This document shows, one piece after another, positions 17,352 through 26,300 of a DNA stretch of 64,000 nucleotides. The position numbers and the translations under genes were made by a program. The notes under the pieces are model-generated. The model searched no databases and was not told where the DNA came from. It was given only the letters and a program-made list of their open reading frames with translations. The DNA is taken from assembly GCF_019969845.1 (NCBI RefSeq), contig NZ_JAHXYR010000001.1, positions 186,001 through 250,000 on the forward strand. Reading direction: 5' to 3'. Positions within the stretch are counted from its first letter, which is position 1; the number at the start of each line of letters is the position of its first letter. Source of the stretch: Sphingobacterium sp. GVS05A (GTDB taxonomy: Bacteria; Bacteroidota; Bacteroidia; Sphingobacteriales; Sphingobacteriaceae).

Positions 17352-18392
17352 TTAGCAGTTAAGATTGATTGTCAGGTCGACGCAAAAACTATCGTCTCGC
17401 TTGTCAATGGTTAACGTGTACTGATTTTCATACTGCAGCTCTAGCCTCTTTTTGACATTTTCCAGTCCTATACCAGAGTGTCTTGTTGATGCCTGCAGGG
17501 GATAGGGGCGATAGCTATTTCTGATATGAAATTGAAAATAGCCGTCTTTCTCAGAGCAGTTGACGCAGATTTTTCCTTTTTGATTCGGAAGTCGATCCAC
17601 ATGTTTGAAGGCATTTTCCACAAAACAGATGAGCATCAGCGGTGCAATATGAAGATCCTCTGTTGACTGTGACCAGCTGCAGTTAACCTCCAGCTCCTCT
17701 CCCCAGCGCATCTGCTCAATCGTGATAAAATTTTGTAAGTATTGTAGCTCACGGCTCAGCAGTACAAATGATTGGTTGCATTCATAGAGCTGGTAGCGCA
17801 GGATATCTGAGAATTTTAACAGTAAAAAATCGGCCATATCAACATTCTTTTTCATCAGGATATGGATATGATTCAATACATTGAACATAAAGTGTGGATT
17901 GACCTGATCCTGTAAAACTTTGAGCTGGCTTTCCAGAAAGTTCTGCTGCAACTGACTATGGTCCCGCTGAATATTGGCATGTTCCTGATAAAATCGGATA
18001 CCACAGGCCGTACCATTGATCAGTACGGATGAGGGGATAGCCTTATAGCTCTGTACAAACAAAAGTGTGGCCCGATCTTCCTCCGATAGTACTTGGCTAT
18101 GGATAATAAAGTACGCATCTACTGCACCGATCAGAAGGGCCAAAATAAGGACGAAAAAGATAGCTTTGAAAACAAAGGGTTTCATTTTCTGTGTCTTAAT
18201 GGCTTTGGGTAAGATGCTGTCACTTAGGAGTTGCGAGATGCTGATGGAACAGATCATGACCGATGAACTATGGATCAGCGCACTGATGGCGTCCATATCC
18301 TGCTTCACTTGTATCCATACGGCAAACCAGAGGACAAGCCAGAAGAGCGTGAGAAACAGGTGCCGATGGAGATAGTTATTTTTGAGAAACAT
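17352..18392 (-). CDS. LytS/YehU-type sensor histidine kinase
   Basis: This 346-residue kinase has about four N-terminal membrane helices (near 12-30, 38-56, 72-97 and 110-130) with no large sensor domain, a short coiled coil, and the His_kinase domain with H167 in VNPHFMFNVLNHI. The ATP-binding part includes FVENAFKHV and GIGLENVKKRL. It pairs with the LytTR regulator that follows after 6 bases. The signal is probably sensed within the membrane. Confidence 0.92.
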   Translation of the reverse strand: MFLKNNYLHRHLFLTLFWLVLWFAVWIQVKQDMDAISALIHSSSVMICSISISQLLSDSILPKAIKTQKMKPFVFKAIFFVLILALLIGAVDAYFIIHSQVLSEEDRATLLFVQSYKAIPSSVLINGTACGIRFYQEHANIQRDHSQLQQNFLESQLKVLQDQVNPHFMFNVLNHIHILMKKNVDMADFLLLKFSDILRYQLYECNQSFVLLSRELQYLQNFITIEQMRWGEELEVNCSWSQSTEDLHIAPLMLICFVENAFKHVDRLPNQKGKICVNCSEKDGYFQFHIRNSYRPYPLQASTRHSGIGLENVKKRLELQYENQYTLTIDKRDDSFCVDLTINLNC

Positions 18393-18396
18393 GGGA

Positions 18397-18414
18397 CAAA
18401 AATAGTCAAATATA
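18397..18414 (-). promoter_or_regulatory. Possible promoter boxes for the two-component pair
   Basis: On the minus strand two exact TAnnTTTG boxes lie just before the kinase start: TATATTTG (18407-18414) and TATTTTTG (18397-18404). No clear -33 box was found, and the nearer box leaves almost no leader, so the farther one is preferred. Confidence 0.35.
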
Positions 18415-18419
18415 TAACA

Positions 18420-18461
18420 AAAACCTTTGAAGGCGGATATAGGATTGCCTTCAAAGGTTTT
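18420..18461 (-). terminator. Intrinsic terminator of the barrel gene at 18478
   Basis: AAAACCTTTGAAGGC (18420-18434) and its perfect inverted copy (18447-18461) form a 15-bp stem with a 12-base loop; on the minus strand the second arm ends in TTTTTG. It separates the barrel gene from the kinase gene. Confidence 0.75.
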
Positions 18462-18477
18462 AGCGTTAAGGGTTGTA

Positions 18478-19074
18478 TTAGAATATGAAGTAACCTACGC
18501 CAATGGAAAATGCCTGTGGCTTGGATTTAAAAGATTTAGACAAGTCAGAAAACCCACGCTCGTAACGGACATCGATACTGAACCTTTGGATATCAACCCC
18601 AAGACCGCCTGTAAATTGTACATTGGACTTATCGAAATGTTTGACGCCCTCTTTGATGGCCTTCAAGGGAGATAGATTGTCATTCAGGGTATAATTATAT
18701 ACTGCACCAGCAAATACACGAAAGTTCATATCCTGCTGCTGGTAGATTTTATAACCGACCATCACAGGAATATCGATCGCATTCCATTTGAGTTTAGTTT
18801 CAGTCTGTCCCTGTGGTTTGAGCGCTGCTTTACGTTTGCTGAAAAGTGCCTCGCCCTGAATGTATGCTCTTCCGAGGTTGACACGTGCCATACCACCGAC
18901 ATGGAGACCCATTGCATATTTGTCGTCCAGATCTGCTAGCTCGGTGTTGAGCTTGTTGATACTGCTACCACCTTTGATACCAATCTGAATAAGAGGTTGC
19001 TCTTGGGCAAATACCATTTTACTTAACATCATCGCGAAGAGTACAACGCATGATAAAATTGCTTTTCTGTTCAT
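18478..19074 (-). CDS. PorT-family outer-membrane beta-barrel protein
   Basis: This 198-residue protein has a signal peptide ending in VFAQ, followed by alternating strands with IGIKGGSSINKL at the start, GLHVGGMARVNLG, and a C-terminal FSIGVGYFIF. This is the layout of small PorT-like (outer membrane beta-barrel, OmpA-like) proteins common in Bacteroidota. It lies immediately upstream of the LytTR two-component genes on the same strand but is cut off from them by a strong terminator. Confidence 0.8.
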   Translation of the reverse strand: MNRKAILSCVVLFAMMLSKMVFAQEQPLIQIGIKGGSSINKLNTELADLDDKYAMGLHVGGMARVNLGRAYIQGEALFSKRKAALKPQGQTETKLKWNAIDIPVMVGYKIYQQQDMNFRVFAGAVYNYTLNDNLSPLKAIKEGVKHFDKSNVQFTGGLGVDIQRFSIDVRYERGFSDLSKSFKSKPQAFSIGVGYFIF

Positions 19075-19185
19075 TTTTATTGTTTTGATATGTACAAAAA
19101 AACGAAGGTCAGCGGCGATACAGAAAAATCTTTGACGAACGGTATACTCGCGGTGACGAAAGTGAAAACGGTGATGTCAACCCCG

Positions 19186-21543
19186 CTATTCGTCCTTCAG
19201 GCTCCTCACTGGATTGACCATGGCGGCTTTGATCGATTGATAGCTGACCGTTAAGAGGGTGAGCACGAAGGCACCTGATCCTGCAATTAGAAAAATGTCC
19301 CAGGTAATCTGAATACGATAGGTATAAGAACTGAGCATGTCGTCGGAAATATAATAGGCGATCGGAAATGCGATAAGGCATGATAACAGCACCATGATAA
19401 GAAATTCTCGCGAAAGCATCTTTGTGATCGAAATGATAGAAGCGCCAAGAACTTTACGGACGCCGATCTCTTTGGTTCTGGTCTCCGCCATATAGGCTGT
19501 CAAACCGTATAATCCTAGGCATGAGATAAAAATTGTCAGTAGTGCAAAAAGACTGGAGAGTTTACCTAATTGATTGAAATCTTTAAATTTTTTTGCATAA
19601 TTCGCATCAACAAAAGTGTACTCAAAGGGGTATTCTGGGTTATATTCCTTAAAAATTTTCTCCATTCGAACCAATGCATCCTGTGTTTCAATATGATCAC
19701 TTAATCGAATATTGGTTATTGTAGTACCAGCAAAGGCTCCTTGAATAACCAAAGGTGTTATGGGATTAAATGGTGATTCTTGGACAAAATCTTTGATGAC
19801 ACCAATGATATGCCAATCCCTTCCATCAACTATTGTCTTTCCGATCGGATCATCAAAATTAAATACCTTGGCGGCCGATTCGTTGATTATCATGGCGGAA
19901 GAATCTGTAGGGAATTTAGTCAGGTCAAAATCTCGCCCGGCGATCAATTTCAATCCCGCGGTATTGACTAAATTATCGTCTACTCCAAACCGTGTAAACA
20001 TGGTGTTGTTATCTTTTGGTTTACCATCCCAGATCATGGAATTGTTGCTCCAGTTTTCTGTTAAGGGGGCTGAAGTTCGTGAAACATTTGAAGCAATACC
20101 GGAGGAGATTAAAGCATTTTTTATCAGTAATTTGTTTTTACCGATCTTTCCCTGGTCTATAATATTGATCAATCTATCTTTATTATAGCCAATTTCTCTA
20201 TTTTGGGCATGTTTTATTTGTTTCTGAATAGCTATTGTTGTAACAATGAGGATAATAGCAATACAAAATTGAACAATGACCAGAACTTTTCTGGGATTGA
20301 AATTCCGTTGGGCGTGTAACAATTTGCCTTTTAATACTTTTACCGGTATAAAAGAGGATAGATAGAAGGCTGGATAACTCCCTGAAAGAATGCCTGTAAA
20401 GAGGATAAAGACTATAAAAACAGACCAAAAGGGGATATCCGTATAGGGCATAGTCAATGTTCTTGAAATTAAATGACCAAAATAGGGCAGGACCAGTATC
20501 GTTATTAGCAGTGCCAATATGCCTGCGATACAGGCAATGAGAATGGATTCGATTAGGAACTGATAAATCAATAGCCCTTTATTTGCACCCACTACTTTTC
20601 TTACGCCAACTTCTTTCGCCCTTTTTTCACTTTGTGCTGTACTTAAATTCATGAAATTTATACAGGCGATTATCAATATAAAGCAGGCAATAGCGATAAA
20701 GGATCGTACCATTACGATTCTACCGGATGTCGGCTTACCCATGTCGGTGTAATTACTGTAAAGCCATTTATCCGCAATAGGCTCAATAAAATTCTCGGCT
20801 TTATTTTCCGTATGTTTTTGTAAGAAACCTTTTATATTTTTCTGAAATTGGTCAATGTTAACATTTTGATCCAGTTCAATATAGGTTTGAATGGAATTAT
20901 TTCCCCAGTAATCATCAGAATACCCTATTTTCTCCAGCAATGTCCATGGAACAAAATAAGTTGTTCCCTTCATAAAGGAATTGTCGGGAATGTCTTCAAT
21001 GATTGCGGATACGGTGGAAATCTGTGTACTGTCCAATTTGATTGTTTGGTTCAGCGGGTTGTTCTGACCAAATAATCGATCTGCGAATGATTTGGTCAGA
21101 ACGATCTGATTAGGTTTTTTCAGTGCTTCAACCGGATTTCCAGCTAGGACTTTATAGTCAAATATTTTCAGGAAAGTACTGTCAACAAAAACGCCCTGTT
21201 CTTTTGATAGTTTAATTTCCCCTCTTGTTAATAAAAAACCGGTCCCCTTATTGACCCTGGCTACATTGTTTATTTCCGGAAAATCAGTTTTTAAGGCAGC
21301 GGCCATTGGTTTTGGTGTATAAAAATGTTTTACGATCTCACCACCCCAAACATCTTTTATTCCTACAGCATATATCTGATCAGTTTTTGAATAAAACCTA
21401 TCATAGGTAAATTCACTTTTTACCCAAAGCATGATCAAGATTGCTGCCGCCATTCCGATAGCTAAGCCCACAATATTGATTGCTGTAAACCCTTTGTTCT
21501 TCTGAAGGTTACGAAAGGCTATTTTGAGATAACTTTTAAGCAT
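19186..21543 (-). CDS. MacB/FtsX-type ABC transporter permease
   Basis: This 785-residue protein has the two-module layout of Bacteroidota permeases: an N-terminal membrane helix (about 20-40), a MacB periplasmic core domain, a three-helix FtsX domain (about 280-430), a second periplasmic core and a second FtsX domain at the C-terminus. The motifs KEVGVRKVVGA and KEIGVRKVLGA mark the starts of the two FtsX units. No ATPase gene is next to it, so an ATPase from elsewhere must serve it. Such permeases export peptides, lipids or drugs; the cargo is unknown. The upstream control region looks sigma-54 dependent. Confidence 0.92.
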   Translation of the reverse strand: MLKSYLKIAFRNLQKNKGFTAINIVGLAIGMAAAILIMLWVKSEFTYDRFYSKTDQIYAVGIKDVWGGEIVKHFYTPKPMAAALKTDFPEINNVARVNKGTGFLLTRGEIKLSKEQGVFVDSTFLKIFDYKVLAGNPVEALKKPNQIVLTKSFADRLFGQNNPLNQTIKLDSTQISTVSAIIEDIPDNSFMKGTTYFVPWTLLEKIGYSDDYWGNNSIQTYIELDQNVNIDQFQKNIKGFLQKHTENKAENFIEPIADKWLYSNYTDMGKPTSGRIVMVRSFIAIACFILIIACINFMNLSTAQSEKRAKEVGVRKVVGANKGLLIYQFLIESILIACIAGILALLITILVLPYFGHLISRTLTMPYTDIPFWSVFIVFILFTGILSGSYPAFYLSSFIPVKVLKGKLLHAQRNFNPRKVLVIVQFCIAIILIVTTIAIQKQIKHAQNREIGYNKDRLINIIDQGKIGKNKLLIKNALISSGIASNVSRTSAPLTENWSNNSMIWDGKPKDNNTMFTRFGVDDNLVNTAGLKLIAGRDFDLTKFPTDSSAMIINESAAKVFNFDDPIGKTIVDGRDWHIIGVIKDFVQESPFNPITPLVIQGAFAGTTITNIRLSDHIETQDALVRMEKIFKEYNPEYPFEYTFVDANYAKKFKDFNQLGKLSSLFALLTIFISCLGLYGLTAYMAETRTKEIGVRKVLGASIISITKMLSREFLIMVLLSCLIAFPIAYYISDDMLSSYTYRIQITWDIFLIAGSGAFVLTLLTVSYQSIKAAMVNPVRSLKDE

Positions 21544-21566
21544 ATTGATCAGTTTAAGTTATTGTT

Positions 21567-21582
21567 ACCAATTCGTTTGCCA
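21567..21582 (-). promoter_or_regulatory. Sigma-54-like (-24/-12) promoter of the permease gene
   Basis: On the minus strand TGGCAAACGAATTGGT matches the RpoN consensus TGGCAC-N5-TTGC with GG and the -12 pair 10 bases apart; the -12 pair is GG rather than GC. Transcription would start about 12 bases before the permease ATG. Confidence 0.4.
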
Positions 21583-21636
21583 ATTGTTTAATTTGCTGAT
21601 ATGTAGTGTTTTGTTTTTTTATTTGAGATTCAAAAC

Positions 21637-21673
21637 TGTTCGATGTCGGACGTTTTTTGTACGGAAACGGACA
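21637..21673. promoter_or_regulatory. Two tandem dyad sites, possible enhancer for a sigma-54 activator
   Basis: TGTTCGATGTCGGACG (21637-21652) and TGTACGGAAACGGACA (21658-21673) both fit TGTnCGn4CGnACA, the first with one mismatch at its end. Their centres are 21 bp apart, two helical turns, so bound dimers would face the same way. They lie 70-90 bp upstream of the -24/-12 element. Confidence 0.5.
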
Positions 21674-21952
21674 ATTTTATACTGTGAAAAAGAAGCCATT
21701 GCTCGGTTTCGGGACGCGACCAAGCCTCATCTCGTTCCTTGCGCCATGAAGCACTTCTTCCATCCCAATAAGTTGCTATTCTTTCAATCATCTCGATACT
21801 TTTTAATACATACAAATTTATCCATATTATCCTGAACAAAGGGTTGAATTTATGTCAAGACAAATATATTTTTTCATAAATTAGATTACAGCGATTAGTC
21901 TGGTACTGGAAAAGTAAGCGAGGCTAATTTTATACCATTATAACTTAAATAT

Positions 21953-22948
21953 ATGGGTAAGGTACTTCATCGGGAGCGTTTTATCGTTCCGACTATAGGC
22001 AATAAACAGATCTGTTGGATGTTGATGATCGGAGTGGTTTTGATGACCTCTTGTCGGACCATCAAAGATCCCGGTATACGGGATGCACTTTATAACAGCA
22101 ACTGCAATCAACGGAACCTATATAGCTATACCGCTGATCAACTTCCGGTGGCACTGTACCAACAGCAGTTGTCAAAACGTCTGACGGAAAAATTTGATCA
22201 CAACACGCTTAACATGGCGAATGCCATAGGGATATTGGATCTGATAGATAAGTATATGCAGCTGCGGACCCGGAGAGATAGTACCAGTGTGGAGGCCCGA
22301 CTCCGTATCCTGGAGATCAAGCAGGATATTGACCATCGGATAAATGCCGCTTCGATCGAGATTTCTGCCGTTTCTTCGGAAATGGACTGTGAGGAAGAAA
22401 GGGTAAGTCAGGTAGCCAATTACCTCAAAGGCAGGCAGGGGGACAGGGAGTCCAAATTGACCAAAGGAGCGATAGTGGTGGGGGCACTTGGTGCTATCCT
22501 CGCCGGTGGAGTGGTTAAAAACGAGGGTGTAAGTAATACCATCGGGATTACGGCAGGTATCGGAGAGGCAGGCCTAGGGTTGATGATGATTTTTAATAAA
22601 GAGTCTGTTGAGTTTCATCACAAGAGAAATGCCTTAAAGGACGTGTGGGATAACGTAGAAACTTCGGCGATTTTTCCTCCCCTGGTCTGGTATTATCTGA
22701 AATATAAAAATCCGTCTGTTGGCCAAGATAAATCTTTAAGAGAGCAGATCGTAGAAAAATGGACCAATCTGGGGCAGATTAACCTGGATCCGAAGAAGTC
22801 GTCTGTACAGCTCTTCTTTGGTGAAGGAGGGAAGTACTCTACGGATGAACTGGAGAACCGCGCAGATATGTATGATCAATTGGAATCTAGTATTACGCTT
22901 ATGAAACAGGATCTCAAAGCGCTTATGCTAGAGCTCGATAAGATTTAA
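21953..22948 (+). CDS. Hypothetical lipoprotein with long helical segments
   Basis: This 331-residue protein has an unusually long N-region before the lipoprotein signal (VLMTSC), so a later start is possible. The mature part has helical stretches with heptad character (near 90-150 and at the C-terminus), split by a glycine-rich hydrophobic segment (GAIVVGALGAILAGGVV) that may insert in a membrane. I recognise no family. No promoter box was found in the 409 bases before it, which hold the divergent permease control region. Confidence 0.6.
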   Translation: MGKVLHRERFIVPTIGNKQICWMLMIGVVLMTSCRTIKDPGIRDALYNSNCNQRNLYSYTADQLPVALYQQQLSKRLTEKFDHNTLNMANAIGILDLIDKYMQLRTRRDSTSVEARLRILEIKQDIDHRINAASIEISAVSSEMDCEEERVSQVANYLKGRQGDRESKLTKGAIVVGALGAILAGGVVKNEGVSNTIGITAGIGEAGLGLMMIFNKESVEFHHKRNALKDVWDNVETSAIFPPLVWYYLKYKNPSVGQDKSLREQIVEKWTNLGQINLDPKKSSVQLFFGEGGKYSTDELENRADMYDQLESSITLMKQDLKALMLELDKI

Positions 22949-22956
22949 TACTGTCA

Positions 22957-22981
22957 TGTCTTCCAAAGGAGGTGGAAGACA
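22957..22981. repeat. 9-bp hairpin after the lipoprotein gene
   Basis: TGTCTTCCA and TGGAAGACA are perfect inverted copies around a 7-base purine loop, 8 bases after the stop codon at 22948. No T run follows, so termination here is uncertain. Confidence 0.4.
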
Positions 22982-23135
22982 CAGCAATGTCAAACCTGTT
23001 CAATGCTAAGGTCTGTATTCGCACAGGTAAATAGCTTTCATTTAAGGATACATTAAAGTTCACACCTACTTATTCTGAATTCGTTTTCGGTAGAGTAAGT
23101 TTATTGATAAAATAGGTGAATATTTTTTTAGATTG

Positions 23136-23143
23136 TATATTTG
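23136..23143 (+). promoter_or_regulatory. -7 promoter box for the small membrane protein
   Basis: TATATTTG is an exact TAnnTTTG match. It places the start of transcription near 23150, downstream of an ATG at 23116, and so supports the ATG at 23176 as the gene start. Confidence 0.4.
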
Positions 23144-23175
23144 CTCCAGACTATATTGACCAAAAAATTAAAACT

Positions 23176-23433
23176 ATGAAAGAAAAGGAACTAACTGAAT
23201 TGACCGATCAGGAATTGTTGGATAGAAAAAAGCAACAAAAAAGTAGCAAACTGATCAATGCCATACTTGTCGGATTTTGTGCCGGTGTTGTGGTTTATGG
23301 TGTCGTAAATAAGGGTATTACTATTTTCACATTTATGCTTATCGTTATGGGCGCTTGGGCTTTTATTCGCTGGAGGAAATCAGACGAAGCACTTGACAAT
23401 GAATTGAAATCCAGAAACCTGAACGAAAAATAA
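23176..23433 (+). CDS. Small two-helix membrane protein
   Basis: The protein has 85 residues from the ATG at 23176. A charged N-terminus (ELTELTDQELLDRKK) is followed by two membrane helices (about 27-45 and 49-65) and a charged tail rich in Asp, Glu and Asn. The ELTDQELLDRKK opening occurs in small uncharacterised membrane proteins of Bacteroidota. It has its own promoter box and a downstream hairpin, so it is probably a single-gene unit. Confidence 0.7.
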   Translation: MKEKELTELTDQELLDRKKQQKSSKLINAILVGFCAGVVVYGVVNKGITIFTFMLIVMGAWAFIRWRKSDEALDNELKSRNLNEK

Positions 23434-23452
23434 CCCCTATATACAAAACAAT

Positions 23453-23480
23453 ACTACCGAAGCTTTGAAGCCTCGGTAGT
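23453..23480 (+). terminator. Hairpin after the small membrane protein gene
   Basis: ACTACCGA and TCGGTAGT form an 8-bp stem, with an extra GCTT/AAGC pairing inside the loop. Only a short T stretch follows, so it is a weak terminator candidate, possibly shared with the convergent gene. Confidence 0.45.
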
Positions 23481-23527
23481 GAGATTTTGAGAAATCTATA
23501 CACTAATTAAGCGTAGTGCCTGGATTT

Positions 23528-23995
23528 CTAAAGTGAAGCATTGTCGCGCAACATTTTTATATTGTCGTGCGCTTCCAGCTGTTTGTTTAATTGCTTAGTC
23601 AGTATATTTTTTACATTCGGAGACAGCTCATCATCCTCCTCTTCCAATATCTTTTTGTAGGTAGCTTTAAAGGCGTCCTCACCTTTTTCACAGCTTTCCA
23701 GCAAGCTTTTTTTATCGTTGCCAGTGATATTAACTTTTATACCCATCCAAGCTCTAAAAAGTTTACCACTGAGCATGGTGCCGTCTGTAGGCTCTTTGCC
23801 TTCGAGTTCGACGTACGGTGTCAAATCTGAAATAAATGATTTGGATTGTTCAACGTATTTTCTAAAGTCTGGTTCCAGTTCATGTAGGCCGTGGTTATGT
23901 GCAAGTTCGATCGCTTTATTGTAGCCTTCGATTCTATCGTTATTGATCTTGATGATATCATTGATAATTGCGGCGTTATTGATGTTATTTTCCAT
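23528..23995 (-). CDS. PA2169-family four-helix-bundle protein (DUF2383)
   Basis: The protein has 155 residues from the ATG at 23995, chosen because the upstream in-frame ATG at 24034 adds a poor basic extension. It is entirely helical, with IINDIIKINNDRIEGYNKAIELA at the start, an RAWMGIK segment in the middle and a long acidic third helix. This is the pattern of ferritin-like PA2169/DUF2383 proteins, often linked to stress and stationary phase. Iron ligands are not evident. A small acidic protein is encoded upstream on the same strand. Confidence 0.75.
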   Translation of the reverse strand: MENNINNAAIINDIIKINNDRIEGYNKAIELAHNHGLHELEPDFRKYVEQSKSFISDLTPYVELEGKEPTDGTMLSGKLFRAWMGIKVNITGNDKKSLLESCEKGEDAFKATYKKILEEEDDELSPNVKNILTKQLNKQLEAHDNIKMLRDNASL

Positions 23996-24172
23996 ATTAT
24001 ATTTGATTTTGTTTCTAATTAAAAGACCTGCCAAAGGGTTGCTTCGTTTGTCCTATATGCGATTCAGGTATTTAATCTATAGCTAGGTATTTTTACGAAA
24101 CGCTAATGTGATTTTTAGAAACATATGATAAAAGTGAAATTCGTTAATCACTATCTCAATCCAGAATGGGTC

Positions 24173-24424
24173 TTAGACGTTAATATCTTCAGATAGATCA
24201 GGTTTGCCATCGTCTTTACCTTCCTGCTCAGCTTGAGCCTCATCAGGGTCAAGCGTGCGATCATCCTTAATGCCTGATAAATCTGTCTTTGGATTATTGT
24301 CCTTCTCATTAGGATCTGTGGAGATATCATCATCGGTGAACACGTCTTCACGCAGTTTATCCAGGTCTGGGCTTGGTTCTCTCAGATCTGAGGTGGGGGT
24401 AGTTGTCATCAGAACAATGGACAT
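24173..24424 (-). CDS. Small acidic, disordered hypothetical protein
   Basis: This 83-residue frame encodes a highly acidic, low-complexity product rich in Asp, Glu, Pro and Lys, with no hydrophobic core, so it is probably disordered. An internal ATG at 24409 is an equally good start, and neither has a clear ribosome site. It lies upstream of the PA2169-type gene on the same strand, 177 bases away. The skewed composition makes it more likely coding than chance, but this is not secure. Confidence 0.45.
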   Translation of the reverse strand: MSIVLMTTTPTSDLREPSPDLDKLREDVFTDDDISTDPNEKDNNPKTDLSGIKDDRTLDPDEAQAEQEGKDDGKPDLSEDINV

Positions 24425-24981
24425 GCCCCGGCTTGCAACTTTTTGGTTATTGAATGTTTTTATATAATTATCTTTTATATAGAACCGAAAGAATTATACT
24501 TTAAAGGAGGTCTTGGAAGATTGCAATGTCAATTCAATTTACATTTGCTTTAGTCTTATTTCAATGATTCAATTTTTAACAGGCTGCTTTTACTTTTTGG
24601 CCCCCTTTTTTGTCTATACAAATAGCTATTGGTAAGGATTGATCCATTTATTGTCTCAAATAAATTTATCTGATTTTGAAATTCGTTTATATGGAAAAGC
24701 TAATTATCTTATTCTTGTTGTTCATTGGTAGAACTAATATTAAAAAATTATATTTTTTGTCCTGTACTTTTATTTAAATATTAGTTTCAATAGCGTAATT
24801 ATATCTTAGATGTTGTTGATTTTTTACTATTAAAGCACCTGAAGGGATGTTTTTCCTGTTAGACGCGTAGCTAAAATTAGCTTGTTCCAAAACAAAAAAA
24901 AATAGCTAGTACTAGCTATTTTTTTGTTTTATTGTATAGTCATTTTTGTCTGATACCTGGAATCAGAGTACCTATCACTTT
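24425..24981. other. AT-rich intergenic stretch
   Basis: These 557 bases contain no frame that looks coding on either strand. They hold the palindromic terminator at 24896-24925 and otherwise AT-rich sequence. Confidence 0.5.
24896..24925. terminator. 30-bp perfect palindrome, bidirectional terminator
   Basis: Seven As, TAGCTAGT, its inverted copy and seven Ts make a perfect dyad without a separate loop, centred at 24910/24911. On the minus strand it follows the desaturase stop codon (24982) by 56 bases and ends in a T run. Confidence 0.65.
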
Positions 24982-26013
24982 TTATTTTTTAGCATCGAGG
25001 TAAGGTTTATGATACTGTTCATCGAATCGTTTTTTGTCATCACGATAACTGCTGACTGCTCCTAATTTGTGCATCATTTTGATATAACACCAAGCTAGGT
25101 CAATCTGGTAGGGTTTGAAACCACTTCGCGCACTTTTCGGATAGAGGTGATGGTTGTTGTGCCATTCTCCGGCGACAATACCCGGCCATAATTGATTGAT
25201 GGATTTATCCTTTTCATTAAAATCAATCCCTTCCCGTTGTTTATCTTCTCCTTTGGCATGTCCTTCATAATTAAATGTACGTACACCGATGGCCCAAAAA
25301 CCAGCCGCGCCAAATAGACAACAGGCCAAGGCATGTCCACCAATTAGAAAGAATACAACGTACCAAAATGACCAATTTAATACCCAAGATAGGATTGCAT
25401 GGGTGGGATTGACATAGGAACCCCATTTTTGATATTGTGCATAAGTATTGGCAGTAACCCCTGTATGCTTCATAAGTAACTTGACGCGGTTATAAGAGTT
25501 TTCATTCAGATCTTTAGCGATCGGCTGATGGTTGACATCGGCTAAAAAGCAGTATAGAAATCCTGCCTGTGCGTTGTATGGATCCCCTGGCTGATCTGAT
25601 TTTGCATGGTGTACATGATGTGAGATCACATAGATCTCCTCAGGGATCACATTGATTGTGAGGTTCTGCGTGAAAAAGCGCCAGAAGGAATTGCTGAACT
25701 TAAATGCTCCATGCGTGGAAAAACGATGGTGCCAGATTGTACCATGCGTCCCCATAATGATCATACTGTAGATAAAAGCAGCCAGTACTGTCCACCAGCT
25801 AAGGTGAGCAAAGAGAAAGACAAAGAAAAAAGGGATAAGACAAGCTACTTTCAGCCAACTAAAAAAAGGTAGCCAGTTGCGTTGGTCCTTAAAAACATTT
25901 AATCTTTTGAAAAACTCGCTGAATATTTGTTTTGGGCTGGGTTTAATAAGGTCTCCATTGTCGTCTTTCCATCCGTAGCTGGGGGTTTGGAGCACATGAT
26001 CTAAAAAGGGCAT
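24982..26013 (-). CDS. Membrane acyl-CoA/acyl-lipid fatty acid desaturase
   Basis: This 343-residue enzyme has the three histidine clusters of membrane di-iron desaturases: H90-HGTIWHHRFSTH to H101, HHVHH (132-136) and HNNHH (285-289). At least four hydrophobic helices surround them. This is the delta-9-type (stearoyl-CoA desaturase-like) family, which inserts a cis double bond using O2 and an electron donor, in the inner membrane. It is a single-gene unit with a downstream palindromic terminator. Regiospecificity cannot be read from sequence. Confidence 0.93.
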   Translation of the reverse strand: MPFLDHVLQTPSYGWKDDNGDLIKPSPKQIFSEFFKRLNVFKDQRNWLPFFSWLKVACLIPFFFVFLFAHLSWWTVLAAFIYSMIIMGTHGTIWHHRFSTHGAFKFSNSFWRFFTQNLTINVIPEEIYVISHHVHHAKSDQPGDPYNAQAGFLYCFLADVNHQPIAKDLNENSYNRVKLLMKHTGVTANTYAQYQKWGSYVNPTHAILSWVLNWSFWYVVFFLIGGHALACCLFGAAGFWAIGVRTFNYEGHAKGEDKQREGIDFNEKDKSINQLWPGIVAGEWHNNHHLYPKSARSGFKPYQIDLAWCYIKMMHKLGAVSSYRDDKKRFDEQYHKPYLDAKK

Positions 26014-26300
26014 TCTGTTTGGTTGATCTAATTGTTGATAAAGTGCTAAGCTACGGTATAAATCGGTTAAAAAGTGTTAATTCGAAAAGTTTAACATATG
26101 ACCGCAAATCTTTTAATGCTTTAAATAGACTTCTTGAGGCAATTGATAAGGGAAAAATAACTGTCTCATTTTTTAATTGAGCATTCCGAATTAATATTCG
26201 CGGTCCTTATTTACGTAGAACTCGATATCTTTATCGCGAAGACAGATATTCCGTAAGTGTTCTGAGAGATAATAAAATATGAAGATAAAAAAAAATAATA
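26014..26300. other. Intergenic, promoter region of the desaturase gene
   Basis: No supported gene was seen. On the minus strand TAGCTTAG near 26045-26052 is a one-mismatch -7 box for the desaturase gene. A plus-strand frame ending in a TGA near 26180 is open but has no ATG and is not called. Confidence 0.35.

Noticed and set aside
21630..21839. A 69-codon minus-strand frame upstream of the permease
   Set aside because: It runs through the tandem dyad sites of the control region, which explain its apparent order; no signal, domain or ribosome site supports it.
24151..24351. A minus-strand frame overlapping the small acidic protein
   Set aside because: It is a shifted reading of the same DNA with a basic, Met-rich product of no recognisable type; the acidic frame has the more coherent composition.
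26030..26182. An open plus-strand stretch ending in a TGA before the short ORF at 26301
   Set aside because: It has no ATG, overlaps the desaturase promoter and is AT-rich; openness by chance is likely.
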